A DNA stretch of 64,000 nucleotides from Antarcticibacterium flavum (GTDB lineage Bacteria > Bacteroidota > Bacteroidia > Flavobacteriales > Flavobacteriaceae): contig NZ_CP040812.1 of assembly GCF_006159205.1 (NCBI RefSeq), forward strand, positions 3,968,001 through 4,032,000. The letters are read 5' to 3'. Position numbers and translations under genes: made by a program. Below are positions 18,612-27,439 of the stretch, one piece after another. Each line of letters opens with the position of its first letter. Within the stretch, counting starts at the first letter, position 1. A model generated the notes under the pieces. That model was not told the DNA's origin, searched no databases, and worked only from the letters and a program-made list of their open reading frames with translations.

Positions 18612-19442
18612 ATGACAGCTAAAAAAATACCTGAAGTTATTTTGCTGAATATCAATATTGAAGAAAATTTTCCAGATAGATTCGTTGAATTTTATCACAC
18701 ACATTTGTACTGTCACAAAGGATCTATAAACTTTCTTTTTGATGACCGGCAAATGCAGTGTAAAAAGGATGAATTTTTGTTCTGGTTCTCCGGCAGCAAG
18801 CTGGAAGAAATACAATTTTCAAAAAGCTTCAAAGCAACTGTGGTGTTGGTAGAAAGAGACTTTTTGAACAATAACATTCCGGACCAGGGCTGGAGTATCA
18901 ATGCGCTCCTGCATTCCAGGGTGTATCCCGTAAAATCCATACACGACAAGAAAGACAGACAAAAGATCCTTTCCAATTTTCATTGGCTAAATGACAGGTT
19001 TCTTGAGGTTGGTCATCGGTTTTATGATGCTGTCCTAAGCTTGCAAATGCAGGTATTTATATTTGAAATGTGGAATATTTTTGCCAGGGAGTATGAGAGG
19101 AGAAAACACAGCTTACAAACCGGAACCCTATATGAGCGCTTTATGCAGTTGGCGCAGGAGCATTGTATGACAAAGCGGGAGGTGCAGTTTTACAGCAATG
19201 AACTCAATATCACCTCTAAATATTTGAACCAAATCTGTAAAAATTCCTCGGGTGTCACCGCTTCGCATTGGATACAGCGGTACGCCCGGGAGCGTATTCT
19301 ATTACTTTTGCAGAATAAAAATCTTACTATTTCTGAAATTGCCGATGAAATGGAGTTTAGCAGCAGGTCCTTTTTCACCCGTTATGTAAAAAAATTATTG
19401 GGCGTGACTCCCAGGGAATATCGCAACAGGTTGGGTTTTTAA
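18612..19442 (+). CDS. AraC-family transcriptional regulator
   Basis: A 276-aa cytosolic protein. Residues 1-165 form a cupin-like sensor region (YHTHLYCHKGSINFLFDD, then QCKKDEFLFWFSGSK). Residues about 175-275 hold two helix-turn-helix units: LNITSKYLNQICKNSSGVTA and LTISEIADEMEFSSRSFFTR, followed by KKLLGVTPREYRNRLGF. It is divergent from the five-gene operon and separated by about 107 bp, so it most likely controls that operon. A clear terminator follows. The effector is unknown. Confidence 0.92.
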   Translation: MTAKKIPEVILLNINIEENFPDRFVEFYHTHLYCHKGSINFLFDDRQMQCKKDEFLFWFSGSKLEEIQFSKSFKATVVLVERDFLNNNIPDQGWSINALLHSRVYPVKSIHDKKDRQKILSNFHWLNDRFLEVGHRFYDAVLSLQMQVFIFEMWNIFAREYERRKHSLQTGTLYERFMQLAQEHCMTKREVQFYSNELNITSKYLNQICKNSSGVTASHWIQRYARERILLLLQNKNLTISEIADEMEFSSRSFFTRYVKKLLGVTPREYRNRLGF

Positions 19443-19880
19443 TTTCTCCTGAAGTTAGCATGAATCGCTTTAGCACATCAATCGTGCATACCGGCTGGAT
19501 AATATCTAATTCCTTTGCTTATGTTCCAAAAAACAAGAAAAGTGATGCTCTCGCATCACTTTTTGTGCTTGGTCGGGATGACAGAACGAACTGTCATTTC
19601 ATAATCAATTAATTTTCAAACTTTTAGCTAGTGATTTCGCGATGAGGTAACCGTTTAGGTAACCTCTACTATAATTTGATCATTCTTTCATAATAAAAAT
19701 AATAAATAATTTTATATCATACAATATGATAAGATTTTAAATGACCTGTATTGTGAACACCCTGAAGAAATAGCGGAGATCACAATAATTCAGAATATAA
19801 TCTGGATGCGGAACTTTTTTCTTATGAATTAAGGTTAACCATCCAATGTTTTCGCTCAATAAATTGCCAGCCGAAATATT
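19443..19880. other. Intergenic region between convergent genes
   Basis: It holds the terminator at 19538-19565 and a short dyad with two aggtaacc units near 19630-19655. No further gene seen. Confidence 0.5.
19538..19565 (+). terminator. Rho-independent terminator
   Basis: A perfect 11-bp stem AAAAGTGATGC / GCATCACTTTT around loop tctc, followed by T residues. The A-run on the left also allows function in the other direction for the ALDH transcript. Confidence 0.85.
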
Positions 19881-21272
19881 TTACCTTTTCATGATACCTT
19901 TGATGTTTACGAATTCTTTCAATCCGAATCCACCGTGTTCCCGGCCATAGCCCGAATTTTTCACACCACCGAATGGAATGGCTGGATCGGCCAGGCCGAA
20001 GGAATTAATAAACACCATTCCGGTATCAAAGTGCTTCTCTGCAATTTCGAAGGCAGCGTCTTCATCTTTGGAGAAGATTCCTCCACCCAGTCCAAATCGG
20101 CTGTCGTTAGCGATTCGCATGGCATCTTCGTTATCCCTGGCCTTAATCAATGAAGCTACAGGGCCAAAAAGTTCATCTTCGTATGCAGGTTGTCCTGGCT
20201 GTACATTTTCCAATACGGTGGCAGGATAGAAAAATCCCTCCCCATCCGGAATTTCCCCCCCGCAAGCAATCCTGGCTCCTTTCTCAACGCTTTTCACTAC
20301 TTGTTCGTGAAGATCATCGCGGAGATCTTTACGAGCTAGGGGACCCAATTGAGTGCTTTCCTTATTAGGGTCACCCATTTTGACTTCACTCATAGTTTTC
20401 ACGAATTTCTCCCGAAACTCTTCGTATACTTTTTCGGTAACGATGAAGCGCTTCGCCGCAATACATGTTTCACCATTGTTGTAAATACGACCTTTCACAC
20501 ATTCTTCTACTGCTATGTCAATATCCGCATCTTCAAAAACCAAATAAGCATCATTGGCACCTAATTCCAGGACCGTTTTTTTCAACTCAGCGGTGGCTTT
20601 CTGTCCGATGTTTCTTCCCGCGTCAGGACTCCCAGTGAGCGTTACTCCCCGTACCAATTTATTTTTTATAACCTCATCAGATTGATCGTGATTAATCATT
20701 AAAGTGGTAAACAAGCCATCCGGTATTTCAGCCTCGTTGTAAATACGCTCCAGCAGTTTCCCAGAACCGGTCACGTTTGAGGCGTGCTTTAATAAAACCC
20801 CGTTACCTGCCATAAGGCTGGCTATCGAGTAACGCACTACTTGGTAGCACGGGTAATTCCAGGGTTGGATGCCATATACTATCCCAATGGGAGCATAAGA
20901 AACGCGGCCTTTTTGTCCATTTACCATATTCCGTTCCTCGGTTTTCAACTCCTTCGGTCCGATTTCAGCGGTATATTCACAAATGGCAACGCATAAATCC
21001 ACCTCTTGTTTACTTTGCTCTAAAGTCTTTCCCATCTCATCGGTCATCAATTGCGCTAACTCTGTTTTGGCCTTTGTTAATGCTTTTCCGATGCCTTTGA
21101 TGACTTCAGCCCGGTCTTCGGGAGAGACATCCCTCCACTTCTCAAATGCTTTTTGGCATTTTGAAATGGCCGCCTTTACCTCTTCGTTCGTCATGTAATC
21201 GTAGCGATCCAGCGTCTTACCCGTTGCGGGGTTGATCGTCTCTATTGCTTCTCTCGTTCCTGCTTCACTCAT
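19881..21272 (-). CDS. NAD(P)-dependent aldehyde dehydrogenase (succinate-semialdehyde type)
   Basis: A 463-aa cytosolic enzyme. Catalytic residues are present: N139 (QPWNYP), E236 (LELGAND) and nucleophile C270 (NNGETCIAAKR). FINSFGLADPAIPFGGVKNS and the start ETINPATGKTLDRYDYM fit the GabD/YneI-like succinate-semialdehyde group, though LELGANDAYLV differs from the commoner GGSDP. It follows the SDR gene by 31 bp in a two-gene operon. It oxidises an aldehyde to the acid; the natural aldehyde cannot be decided. It could act on aldehydes from the decarboxylase at 27.4 kb, but that is only inference. Confidence 0.92.
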   Translation of the reverse strand: MSEAGTREAIETINPATGKTLDRYDYMTNEEVKAAISKCQKAFEKWRDVSPEDRAEVIKGIGKALTKAKTELAQLMTDEMGKTLEQSKQEVDLCVAICEYTAEIGPKELKTEERNMVNGQKGRVSYAPIGIVYGIQPWNYPCYQVVRYSIASLMAGNGVLLKHASNVTGSGKLLERIYNEAEIPDGLFTTLMINHDQSDEVIKNKLVRGVTLTGSPDAGRNIGQKATAELKKTVLELGANDAYLVFEDADIDIAVEECVKGRIYNNGETCIAAKRFIVTEKVYEEFREKFVKTMSEVKMGDPNKESTQLGPLARKDLRDDLHEQVVKSVEKGARIACGGEIPDGEGFFYPATVLENVQPGQPAYEDELFGPVASLIKARDNEDAMRIANDSRFGLGGGIFSKDEDAAFEIAEKHFDTGMVFINSFGLADPAIPFGGVKNSGYGREHGGFGLKEFVNIKGIMKR

Positions 21273-21303
21273 TTTATTTAGATTTTTTCGGTGTTATTAA
21301 TGA

Positions 21304-22044
21304 TTATCCTTGTTCTGTTGGCATGATGTACACATCATTGATGTTTACCCTTTTTGGCTGAATTAAGGCGTAGAAAATGGCATTAGCGATATCTTCTGAT
21401 TCCAGTGTGGTCATCCCTTTCATGCCTTTCAGTTTCTCCTTAATGTCCTCGTCGGTAATGGTTTCAAACAGGCTTGTATCCACTGCACCCGGCTCTATGG
21501 ATGTGACGTTTATTCCATATTGCGGTGCCAATTCTTTTCTTAATCCTTCAGAAAACATTTTCACGGCTATCTTGGTTGCGCAATACACCGCCCCACCGGG
21601 GAAGTAATTGTGGGCTGCCGAGGACGATATATTTATAATGTGTCCGCTTTTATTCTTACGCATTGTGGGCAATACGGCCGCCACTCCATTGAGTACGCCT
21701 TTGATGTTGACATCAACCATTTTCTCCCACTCATCGGTCTTGAGTTTTTCGATGTAGGAGAGGGGCATGAGTCCTGCGTTATTGATAAGGACATCGATGG
21801 TCCCGTATTTTACAAGGGTTTGAGAAATAGCATTTTCAAAATCGGCAGGTTTCGTTACATCCGTTTTTACAACCAATGCCTTTCCGCCATCGTTTTCTAT
21901 TGCATTCTTTATTTTCTTTAGTTCATCTTCACTTCTGGCACACAACACCACAGAGGCCCCTTCACTAGCCAATTTCATTGCCGTTGCCTTTCCTATTCCA
22001 CTGGAAGCTCCGGTTATTATTACTACTTTGTTTTTTAAGTCCAT
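21304..22044 (-). CDS. SDR-family NAD(P)-dependent oxidoreductase
   Basis: A 246-aa classical short-chain dehydrogenase: TGASSGIG cofactor motif at residues 11-18, NNAG at 88-91, N113, Ser in NISSSAAH, Y154 and K158 in YCATK. SVVLCARSEDEL suggests NADP(H) preference (Arg after the second strand). The C-terminus (QPKRVNINDVYIMPTEQG) is typical of the YdfG/clavaldehyde-reductase-like group. First gene of an operon with the aldehyde dehydrogenase. Substrate unknown. Confidence 0.92.
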   Translation of the reverse strand: MDLKNKVVIITGASSGIGKATAMKLASEGASVVLCARSEDELKKIKNAIENDGGKALVVKTDVTKPADFENAISQTLVKYGTIDVLINNAGLMPLSYIEKLKTDEWEKMVDVNIKGVLNGVAAVLPTMRKNKSGHIINISSSAAHNYFPGGAVYCATKIAVKMFSEGLRKELAPQYGINVTSIEPGAVDTSLFETITDEDIKEKLKGMKGMTTLESEDIANAIFYALIQPKRVNINDVYIMPTEQG

Positions 22045-22425
22045 CTTATGTTTTTTTATTCTGTTACTGAATTTATTTTAAGCGTGGTTCTAAAATTTAA
22101 TGTTTTTTAGTTGAAAATTTTTTAAGAATGTAGAATTGAAATTCTAACATTTGTTGTTAATTCAAGGGTTTTTAAAAACCTTAATTTTTTTTTCATATCC
22201 TCAAAGTAATTCATTTACAAGAGAATGGAACATGGATATTCCTTATTGTCTTTATTTTAATATTTGTCTAATAACAAATTTTCAAATCTTACAAACTCAT
22301 TAGTGTGATCTTCAAGAAAAACTATAAGAGATACTGAAACTTAAATAAGTAAATTAGAAGATTACGAAGCTTTTTTTGTATGCGGTAACTTACCACACCA
22401 ATAAGATCCTTATTAATTACCCAAC

Positions 22426-22456
22426 GCTGCGTGAGGTCTCCCGACCTGGCGCCTGC
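22426..22456 (+). repeat. Second copy of the 13.3-kb repeat
   Basis: GCTGCGTGAGGTCTCC, then GACCTGGCGCCTGC matches 13297-13330 with few differences; both are followed by a short run and tgaaagaaa. Confidence 0.6.
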
Positions 22457-22620
22457 TTTATTAATGAAAGAAACAAGAATTTTGTTGAAGTCTCCTTACT
22501 TCCTATTAATTTGCCCAGAACTGGCCGGTAGTTTCCGGTACTGCACAATTCGTTTCAACATCTGGAGACGTTGGATCTGAAAGTTACAAGGTTTTTTACT
22601 GCGGCAATTTTCTACTTGAT

Positions 22621-22750
22621 ACAGCAATAGAGAACTGTTGATAAATAAGGGTTACAGCCCGATGGTACAAAAAGGTAAAAAAAGCAATACAGCAATATAG
22701 AAATGAGTATACATAGGGGTTATAGAATGACGGTACAAAAAGGTACAAAA
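22621..22750 (+). repeat. 62-bp tandem direct repeat
   Basis: Units 22621-22682 and 22689-22750 align without gaps; both start ACAGCAATA and end GGTACAAAAAGGTA. A third, short start (agcgacacgg) follows. Confidence 0.75.
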
Positions 22751-23140
22751 AGCGACACGGAAATTAGAATTGTTTTTTTTAATTAATTTGTAAGGGGGAG
22801 TTCGCCGGTGAGCTCACCAAAAAAAATAAAATATTACCAGATTTTAAATCTATGATTTTTGGATCCTAACAGTTCCCATTTTGTAAAAACCGAAAAAAGG
22901 AGGCTTCCCTACAAGAAAGCTAACACAAAAAACTTTTCTGAAAAAATTGTCAGAGTTAAAAACCAATATAGCTGATTTTTGTGAATGGATTTTTGCTCAA
23001 AAGAAACATGATGTTATTAAGTTTTTAGAAAAAGCAAAATCGCTTTTTGGGAATGATCTCTCAAAATTGGTTAATTCAGATGATTTTAAAAACGATAAGT
23101 ATAGAATCTCAGATAGTTTAATTGTTGCAAACATTGTAAG

Positions 23141-23148
23141 ACCTAAAC
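23141..23148. repeat. IS66 target-site duplication, left
   Basis: ACCTAAAC immediately before the left inverted repeat; identical to 25499-25506. Eight bp is the usual duplication size for IS66. Confidence 0.9.
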
Positions 23149-23223
23149 GTATCCGGCCCACCAACTGCATCTTTTAACTTAGCATGATTTTATTTACAGG
23201 ATGCTCTTTTTGGTAAATTTGAT

Positions 23224-24732
23224 TTATCCTTGCTGTAATTTCTTGTAATTCTGCGGGTACAGATTCCGGATGTCTTTATGGTTGATGGACATAATATTCT
23301 CCAGGGTGTACTTGAGCCATTCATATGGGTTTACCTCGTGTTTTTTGCAGATCGCAAAGAAGGAGTACATTATTGCACCACGTTGAGCTGCATCATCAGA
23401 ACCTGCAAACAGGTAGTTTTTTCGGCCTAGTGCCAGTTTTCTAATGGCATTTTCAATAAGGTTGTTATCTATTTCCAGGATTCCATCATAGAGGTAAGCG
23501 CTGAGCTGATCCCAGCGATCCATGGAATATCGGAAGGCTTTTCCGATAGGACTCTTGGGAAGAATCAACTGATGCTTCATCTGTTGGAACATCCATTTGG
23601 CAAATTCATTAATAATGGGTAATGCATTTTCCAGGCGCAGGGATTTACGCTGTTCCGGGCTTAAGTTGTGTTCTCGCGCTTGAGCTTCCACCGCGTAGAG
23701 TTTTTGGATGAAGCTCAGGGCTATTTCGGCACGTTCCCTGTCATTATCCTTTGCTTTATCAAATTCTCTTCTGGCATGGGCCCAGCAGTTCAGGTGGGTA
23801 ACCCCCTCCCGCTTGCCAATCTTGTCATAGGCAGCATAGCCATCACTTTGGAGGTAGCCTTTAAAATCAGCCAGTACATGGTCGGCAGCCTCTCGGCTTC
23901 GTCCCCGGTGATAATCAAAGAGTACGCTTCCATCCATAGGGTTATGGTACACCCAATAGTAGCCCTGGTGGGTGGTGCCTTTTTTATTCTTGTCGATTAC
24001 TTTTATCGGGGACTCATCCGCCTGGAGGTACCCCATTGACCTGGTGTCCTCCAATAGATGTTGATAAAGGATATCTAATATTTTAAGACTTTGCCTGGTC
24101 CAGCCTTCTAAAGTGGAAGAGGCAATGGGGATATCTGCTCTTTTAAAGCGTTGCAGTTGCCGGTAAAGCGGGAGATGATCCTCATACTTATCGACCAGAA
24201 TGGAAGCCAGGAGTCCGGCTCCCGGAATGCCTTTTTCAATCACCCGCTCGGGCAATTCTCCAATGATTACTCCTTCTTTATTTTTAGGAGCATACTTATA
24301 GCGGATGTAACGTTTGATGTAGTATTTAGCTGGCTCGTATTCCAGCTCATTGGTCACTTCCTTGCCGATACAGATCATATCGGTGATATCTTCCTGGGGA
24401 TAGATTTCAATTTCTTCTACCGGAAGATGCTCAGGCAGGGCCATTCGCCCTTTATGGACGGAAGTTCTTTTGCGACGCTCATAGCTGAGCTTCTCTTTTA
24501 ACTCGGCTTCTTGTTTTTCCGCTTTTTCCGGCTCCATCTCAAAGGGAAGACTCATCTGGTTTTTATCCCCTTCGAAGCGTTCCCTTTTTTGACCAAAAGC
24601 CAGGCGCTTATAATAAGCTAATTGGAATTTAAGATCGATATTTTCTTTTTCTGCTTTCGCCCTTCTCTCAGTCTCCTTATCAAGGAGTGCCAAAAGCTCA
24701 TCTTTAGTAAGATTTTCTATGGGTTTTTGCAT
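23224..24732 (-). CDS. tnpC: IS66 transposase TnpC
   Basis: A 502-aa DDE transposase. The N-terminal coiled coil and leucine-zipper-like region (ENLTKDELLALLDKETERR) is followed by a zinc-finger-like region and the catalytic core: first Asp in GYLQADESPIKV, second in YLQSDGYAAYD, Glu in DNNLIENAIRKLALGRKNYL. The C-terminal tail (SFFAICKKHEVNPYEWLKYT) is the IS66 C-terminal domain. Length is typical and the frame is intact. It is the main transposase of the element. Confidence 0.97.
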   Translation of the reverse strand: MQKPIENLTKDELLALLDKETERRAKAEKENIDLKFQLAYYKRLAFGQKRERFEGDKNQMSLPFEMEPEKAEKQEAELKEKLSYERRKRTSVHKGRMALPEHLPVEEIEIYPQEDITDMICIGKEVTNELEYEPAKYYIKRYIRYKYAPKNKEGVIIGELPERVIEKGIPGAGLLASILVDKYEDHLPLYRQLQRFKRADIPIASSTLEGWTRQSLKILDILYQHLLEDTRSMGYLQADESPIKVIDKNKKGTTHQGYYWVYHNPMDGSVLFDYHRGRSREAADHVLADFKGYLQSDGYAAYDKIGKREGVTHLNCWAHARREFDKAKDNDRERAEIALSFIQKLYAVEAQAREHNLSPEQRKSLRLENALPIINEFAKWMFQQMKHQLILPKSPIGKAFRYSMDRWDQLSAYLYDGILEIDNNLIENAIRKLALGRKNYLFAGSDDAAQRGAIMYSFFAICKKHEVNPYEWLKYTLENIMSINHKDIRNLYPQNYKKLQQG

Positions 24733-24805
24733 GGGTTAAAGATACGAAAACCACACTTTTAAACCTATTGTCAACCCTTGTTTTTACTGGGTTTTTGTTA
24801 CTTTT

Positions 24806-25147
24806 TTATCTGGGATACCTCAGTTTCTGATGGGCTTTTTTTACCTGCAGGCCTTCCACCATAAGCACCAGTTCTGACCAGGTCATACCATGGTTATTTC
24901 CTTTAAAAACCGGCGGGGTAAAACTGCCCTGTTCCAAGCGTTTGTAGTACAATACAAAACCCCCGGCTTCCCAGTGCAGGAGTTTAAGGTGCGTGCGGTT
25001 ACGGTTCAAAAAAATAAACACATCGCCACTGGTTGGTTCCCTGCCAAGTTCATTTTTTACCAGTCCGCTCAGGCCATTAAAAGATTTTCGCATATCACAG
25101 GCTTTGGGATAAAAGTGATATTTATGGAACGAGCTTAGGGCAAACAT
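24806..25147 (-). CDS. tnpB: IS66 accessory protein TnpB
   Basis: A 113-aa protein of the IS66 Orf2 family: CDMRKSFNGLSGLVKNELG, DVFIFLNRNRTHLKLLHWE, GGFVLYYKRLEQGSF. It is needed for transposition with TnpA and TnpC in characterised IS66 elements. Its ATG overlaps the tnpA stop as TAATG. Confidence 0.96.
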   Translation of the reverse strand: MFALSSFHKYHFYPKACDMRKSFNGLSGLVKNELGREPTSGDVFIFLNRNRTHLKLLHWEAGGFVLYYKRLEQGSFTPPVFKGNNHGMTWSELVLMVEGLQVKKAHQKLRYPR

Positions 25148-25428
25148 TAATAAAGCCTGAGAAGTTTACTGATCAGTGGAAGTTGTGAGACCTCAAGTAT
25201 TAGCCGGATCCCATTAGGATAAATAAGTTCCAGGTTTCCATCCTTAACAGTGTTAGGACTGATAACTATAAATCCTCCACTCCCGGGTGATTCATTGCGG
25301 GCTTTCTTTTTTTTCCAGTAATAAAATGTGGAGAGTACCAACCCTTTAGTTTCACAAAATTCTCTCCCGTTTAGAGAACCACTTTCAAATTCATCGATCA
25401 AGGCAAACATTTCTTGTTCTTTACTCAT
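25147..25428 (-). CDS. tnpA: IS66 accessory protein TnpA
   Basis: A 93-aa small protein at the promoter end of the element. It has the helix-turn-helix-like opening EMFALIDEFESGSLNGREFC with KGLVLSTFYYWKKK, then NGIRLILE, as in IS66 Orf1. It is translationally coupled to tnpB. Confidence 0.9.
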   Translation of the reverse strand: MSKEQEMFALIDEFESGSLNGREFCETKGLVLSTFYYWKKKKARNESPGSGGFIVISPNTVKDGNLELIYPNGIRLILEVSQLPLISKLLRLY

Positions 25429-25498
25429 TTTATTTGTTTTTGAGCAAAGCTATATTCAGGCTAGGTTTTTAGCAATATGCACTTTGTGGGGTGGATAC

Positions 25499-25506
25499 AC
25501 CTAAAC
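25499..25506. repeat. IS66 target-site duplication, right
   Basis: ACCTAAAC directly after the right inverted repeat, identical to 23141-23148. Confidence 0.9.
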
Positions 25507-25915
25507 CAAATGGATTGCGTAGTGAATTAATGAATGGAAGGCGCGCTTTTTTTTTCTTGAATATTTGGCTAATGAAGGTATAGAAAATTCTGATTCAAAA
25601 AATATCCGGACTGTTTTAAAGGCAACCATTTTATTACCGGGTGCACTATTTCCCATCCCCACAAATAATAAAGAATTACGAAAAAATAATTAATCTGCAC
25701 TAAAATACCGTAATATTCGGCAGAAAATGGAAAGCATTTCTCCGTAGTTGTTTCCTGAACGCCAACAATACTGGATTATTCTTTTCCAACTTTTTTATAA
25801 TATCAGATTTGGTAGATTTAACGGGTATGAAATAATAAAAACACAAAATGTTAAAAAAAATTACTTATTTTTATTTAAATTAACATTTACCCCGAGTGGC
25901 AAATCACACAAAAAT

Positions 25916-27439
25916 ATGAGGCAATATAGCGAACAGACCAAGCAGAGAATTAGAGCTATTTTTACGGAGAAGCCAAATAAAATAAGTTTTCAGAACAAAG
26001 AAAAACTAGCAGCGTTTGGTCCCGTTTTAAAAAAAAATAAGGTAATTATTATAGGTGCAGGTATATCAGGATTATGCTCGGCGTACGAGCTTGAGAAAAA
26101 AGGTTATAATGTAACTATTTTGGAAGCACAAGAAGATCACATTGGTGGCAGAATAAGAACTTTTAGGCACGGAAATATTTATTCGGAATTTGGGGCGATG
26201 AGAATTCCAGAAGAACATGATTTAACCCTCAAATATATTTCTGAATTGGGTTTGTCTAACAAACTTAGACCCTTTATCCAAGAAAGTAAGGATACTTTTG
26301 CCTATATCCGAGGAACAAGAGTAAACAGAACAGATGAAGGTAAAGAAACCCTCAAAAAAAAATTTAAATTAAGTGAAAGGGAACTACAAATGTCTGTTGA
26401 TGATATTTGGATGGAATCTGTAATTCGAACTTTAACCAATCTTTCAAAGTCCGAAAAAGAACAACTTTACTCCAAACATTTATCCGCTAAAAACTTGATT
26501 TCCTTAGACCAGAATTCTTTGTATAACAATCTAAAAAATTCCAATTTGAGTAGAGCAGCAATAGAATTCGTTTCATCAATATACGGTGTTACAACTTATC
26601 TCGAAACTGCACTACTAGAACATTTAAGAGAAGAGCTAGAGGGTGTTTGGTTAAATAAATTCTGGGAAATTGAAGGAGGAATGGATATAATTGTAAAAAA
26701 ATTCTTAAGTGCTATTAAAGCTAATCTTTTAACTGGAGCTGTTGTAAAGAAAATTATTAATCATGAAAAACAGGCAGAAGTTGTTTATAGTTATAAGGAA
26801 CAAGACTGCAAATTGTCAGCTGATTGGGTAATTTGTACAATACCTTTAGGAGTGCTAACGAGATTAGAAATTGATAAGGCATTTTCAAAGGATAAAATTA
26901 ATGCCATACGTAACGTAAATTATGATTCTTCTACAAAAATCATTACTCGTTGCGAAAACCGTTTTTGGGAATTGAATGACAATATATTTGGAGGAGGTAG
27001 TGTTTGGGATGGTGGACTTGGACATACCTGGTATCCTTCCGACAATAATATTTCCAAAAATATAAATATTTCCAATTCTGAAAGTATGTTAATATCCTCA
27101 TATACCTGGGGAATGCATGCACGACGAATTGATAGTATTCCTGAAAATGATATTAATAATTATGTAAAGAATGAACTAAAAAAAATTCATTTAAAAATGA
27201 ATGCGTCTGAATTAATTGAATCTAAAAGATGGAGCTGGGATAACCATGAATGGAGTTCTGGTGCATTTGCTTTCTTTAATCCCGGAGATCAAACAGATTT
27301 ATATAAGGAACTTGTGAATCATGAGAAAAAAGTATTGCTTGCGGGTGAACATTGCTCTTTTTCCCATTCTTGGATCCAGGGAGCTTTGGAATCAGCACTG
27401 GAAGTATGCAATCATATAGTAAACCGCCGTAATGAATGA
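25916..27439 (+). CDS. L-amino-acid-oxidase-like flavoenzyme (amine oxidase family)
   Basis: Start chosen at MRQYSEQTKQRIRAIF (25916); the frame is open to 25748 but that part reads like untranslated A/T-rich sequence. The 507-aa protein has the FAD dinucleotide-binding motif VIIIGAGISGLCSAYELEKK with GGRIRTF, then FGAMRIPEEHD, a motif typical of L-amino-acid oxidases, and the C-terminal FAD/substrate block VLLAGEHCSFSHSWIQGALE. No signal peptide, so cytosolic. Expected reaction: oxidative deamination of an L-amino acid to the 2-keto acid with NH3 and H2O2. It overlaps the decarboxylase by ATGA. Base composition is clearly A/T-richer than the flanking core genes, suggesting transfer. Amino acid specificity unknown. 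Confidence 0.87.
   Translation: MRQYSEQTKQRIRAIFTEKPNKISFQNKEKLAAFGPVLKKNKVIIIGAGISGLCSAYELEKKGYNVTILEAQEDHIGGRIRTFRHGNIYSEFGAMRIPEEHDLTLKYISELGLSNKLRPFIQESKDTFAYIRGTRVNRTDEGKETLKKKFKLSERELQMSVDDIWMESVIRTLTNLSKSEKEQLYSKHLSAKNLISLDQNSLYNNLKNSNLSRAAIEFVSSIYGVTTYLETALLEHLREELEGVWLNKFWEIEGGMDIIVKKFLSAIKANLLTGAVVKKIINHEKQAEVVYSYKEQDCKLSADWVICTIPLGVLTRLEIDKAFSKDKINAIRNVNYDSSTKIITRCENRFWELNDNIFGGGSVWDGGLGHTWYPSDNNISKNINISNSESMLISSYTWGMHARRIDSIPENDINNYVKNELKKIHLKMNASELIESKRWSWDNHEWSSGAFAFFNPGDQTDLYKELVNHEKKVLLAGEHCSFSHSWIQGALESALEVCNHIVNRRNE

Larger units (their letters stand above)
22045..22946. other. A/T-rich intergenic region with several repeats
   Basis: About 900 bp at the edge of the accessory island. 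It contains a copy of the 13.3-kb repeat (22426-22456), a tandem 62-bp direct repeat (22621-22750) and a perfect 12-bp palindrome GGTGAGCTCACC (22807-22818) followed by A-tracts. No gene is seen. Confidence 0.6.
23149..25498 (-). mobile_element. IS66-family insertion sequence, complete
   Basis: A 2350-bp element with 22-bp terminal inverted repeats matching at 18 of 22 positions: left 23149-23170 (GTATCCGGCCCACC...), right 25477-25498 read inward (GTATCCACCCCACA...). It carries all three canonical ORFs (tnpA, tnpB, tnpC) on the minus strand, each intact, and is bounded by a perfect 8-bp target duplication. The insertion is therefore probably recent and the element potentially mobile. Confidence 0.95.
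22947..25693 (+). pseudogene. Small gene interrupted by an IS66 element and frameshifted
   Basis: The left part (22947-23148, TTG start) reads LSELKTNIADFCEWIFAQ through ISDSLIVANIVRPK. Removing the IS and one target copy rejoins the frame at 25507 as PNGLRSELMNGRRAFFF. It then meets a T9 run (25547-25555); with one more T the frame continues EYLANEGIENSDSKNIRT, LKATILLPGALFPIPTN to a TAA at 25691-25693. As sequenced it would stop at 25581-25583. No ATG is present and the frame is open further upstream to 22887, so the 5' end may also be lost. Product not recognised. Confidence 0.55.

Noticed and set aside
25748..25915. 56-residue N-terminal extension of the amino acid oxidase
   Set aside because: Composition matches the A/T-rich non-coding neighbourhood, it has no signal or domain, and the TTG start is poor compared with the ATG at 25916.
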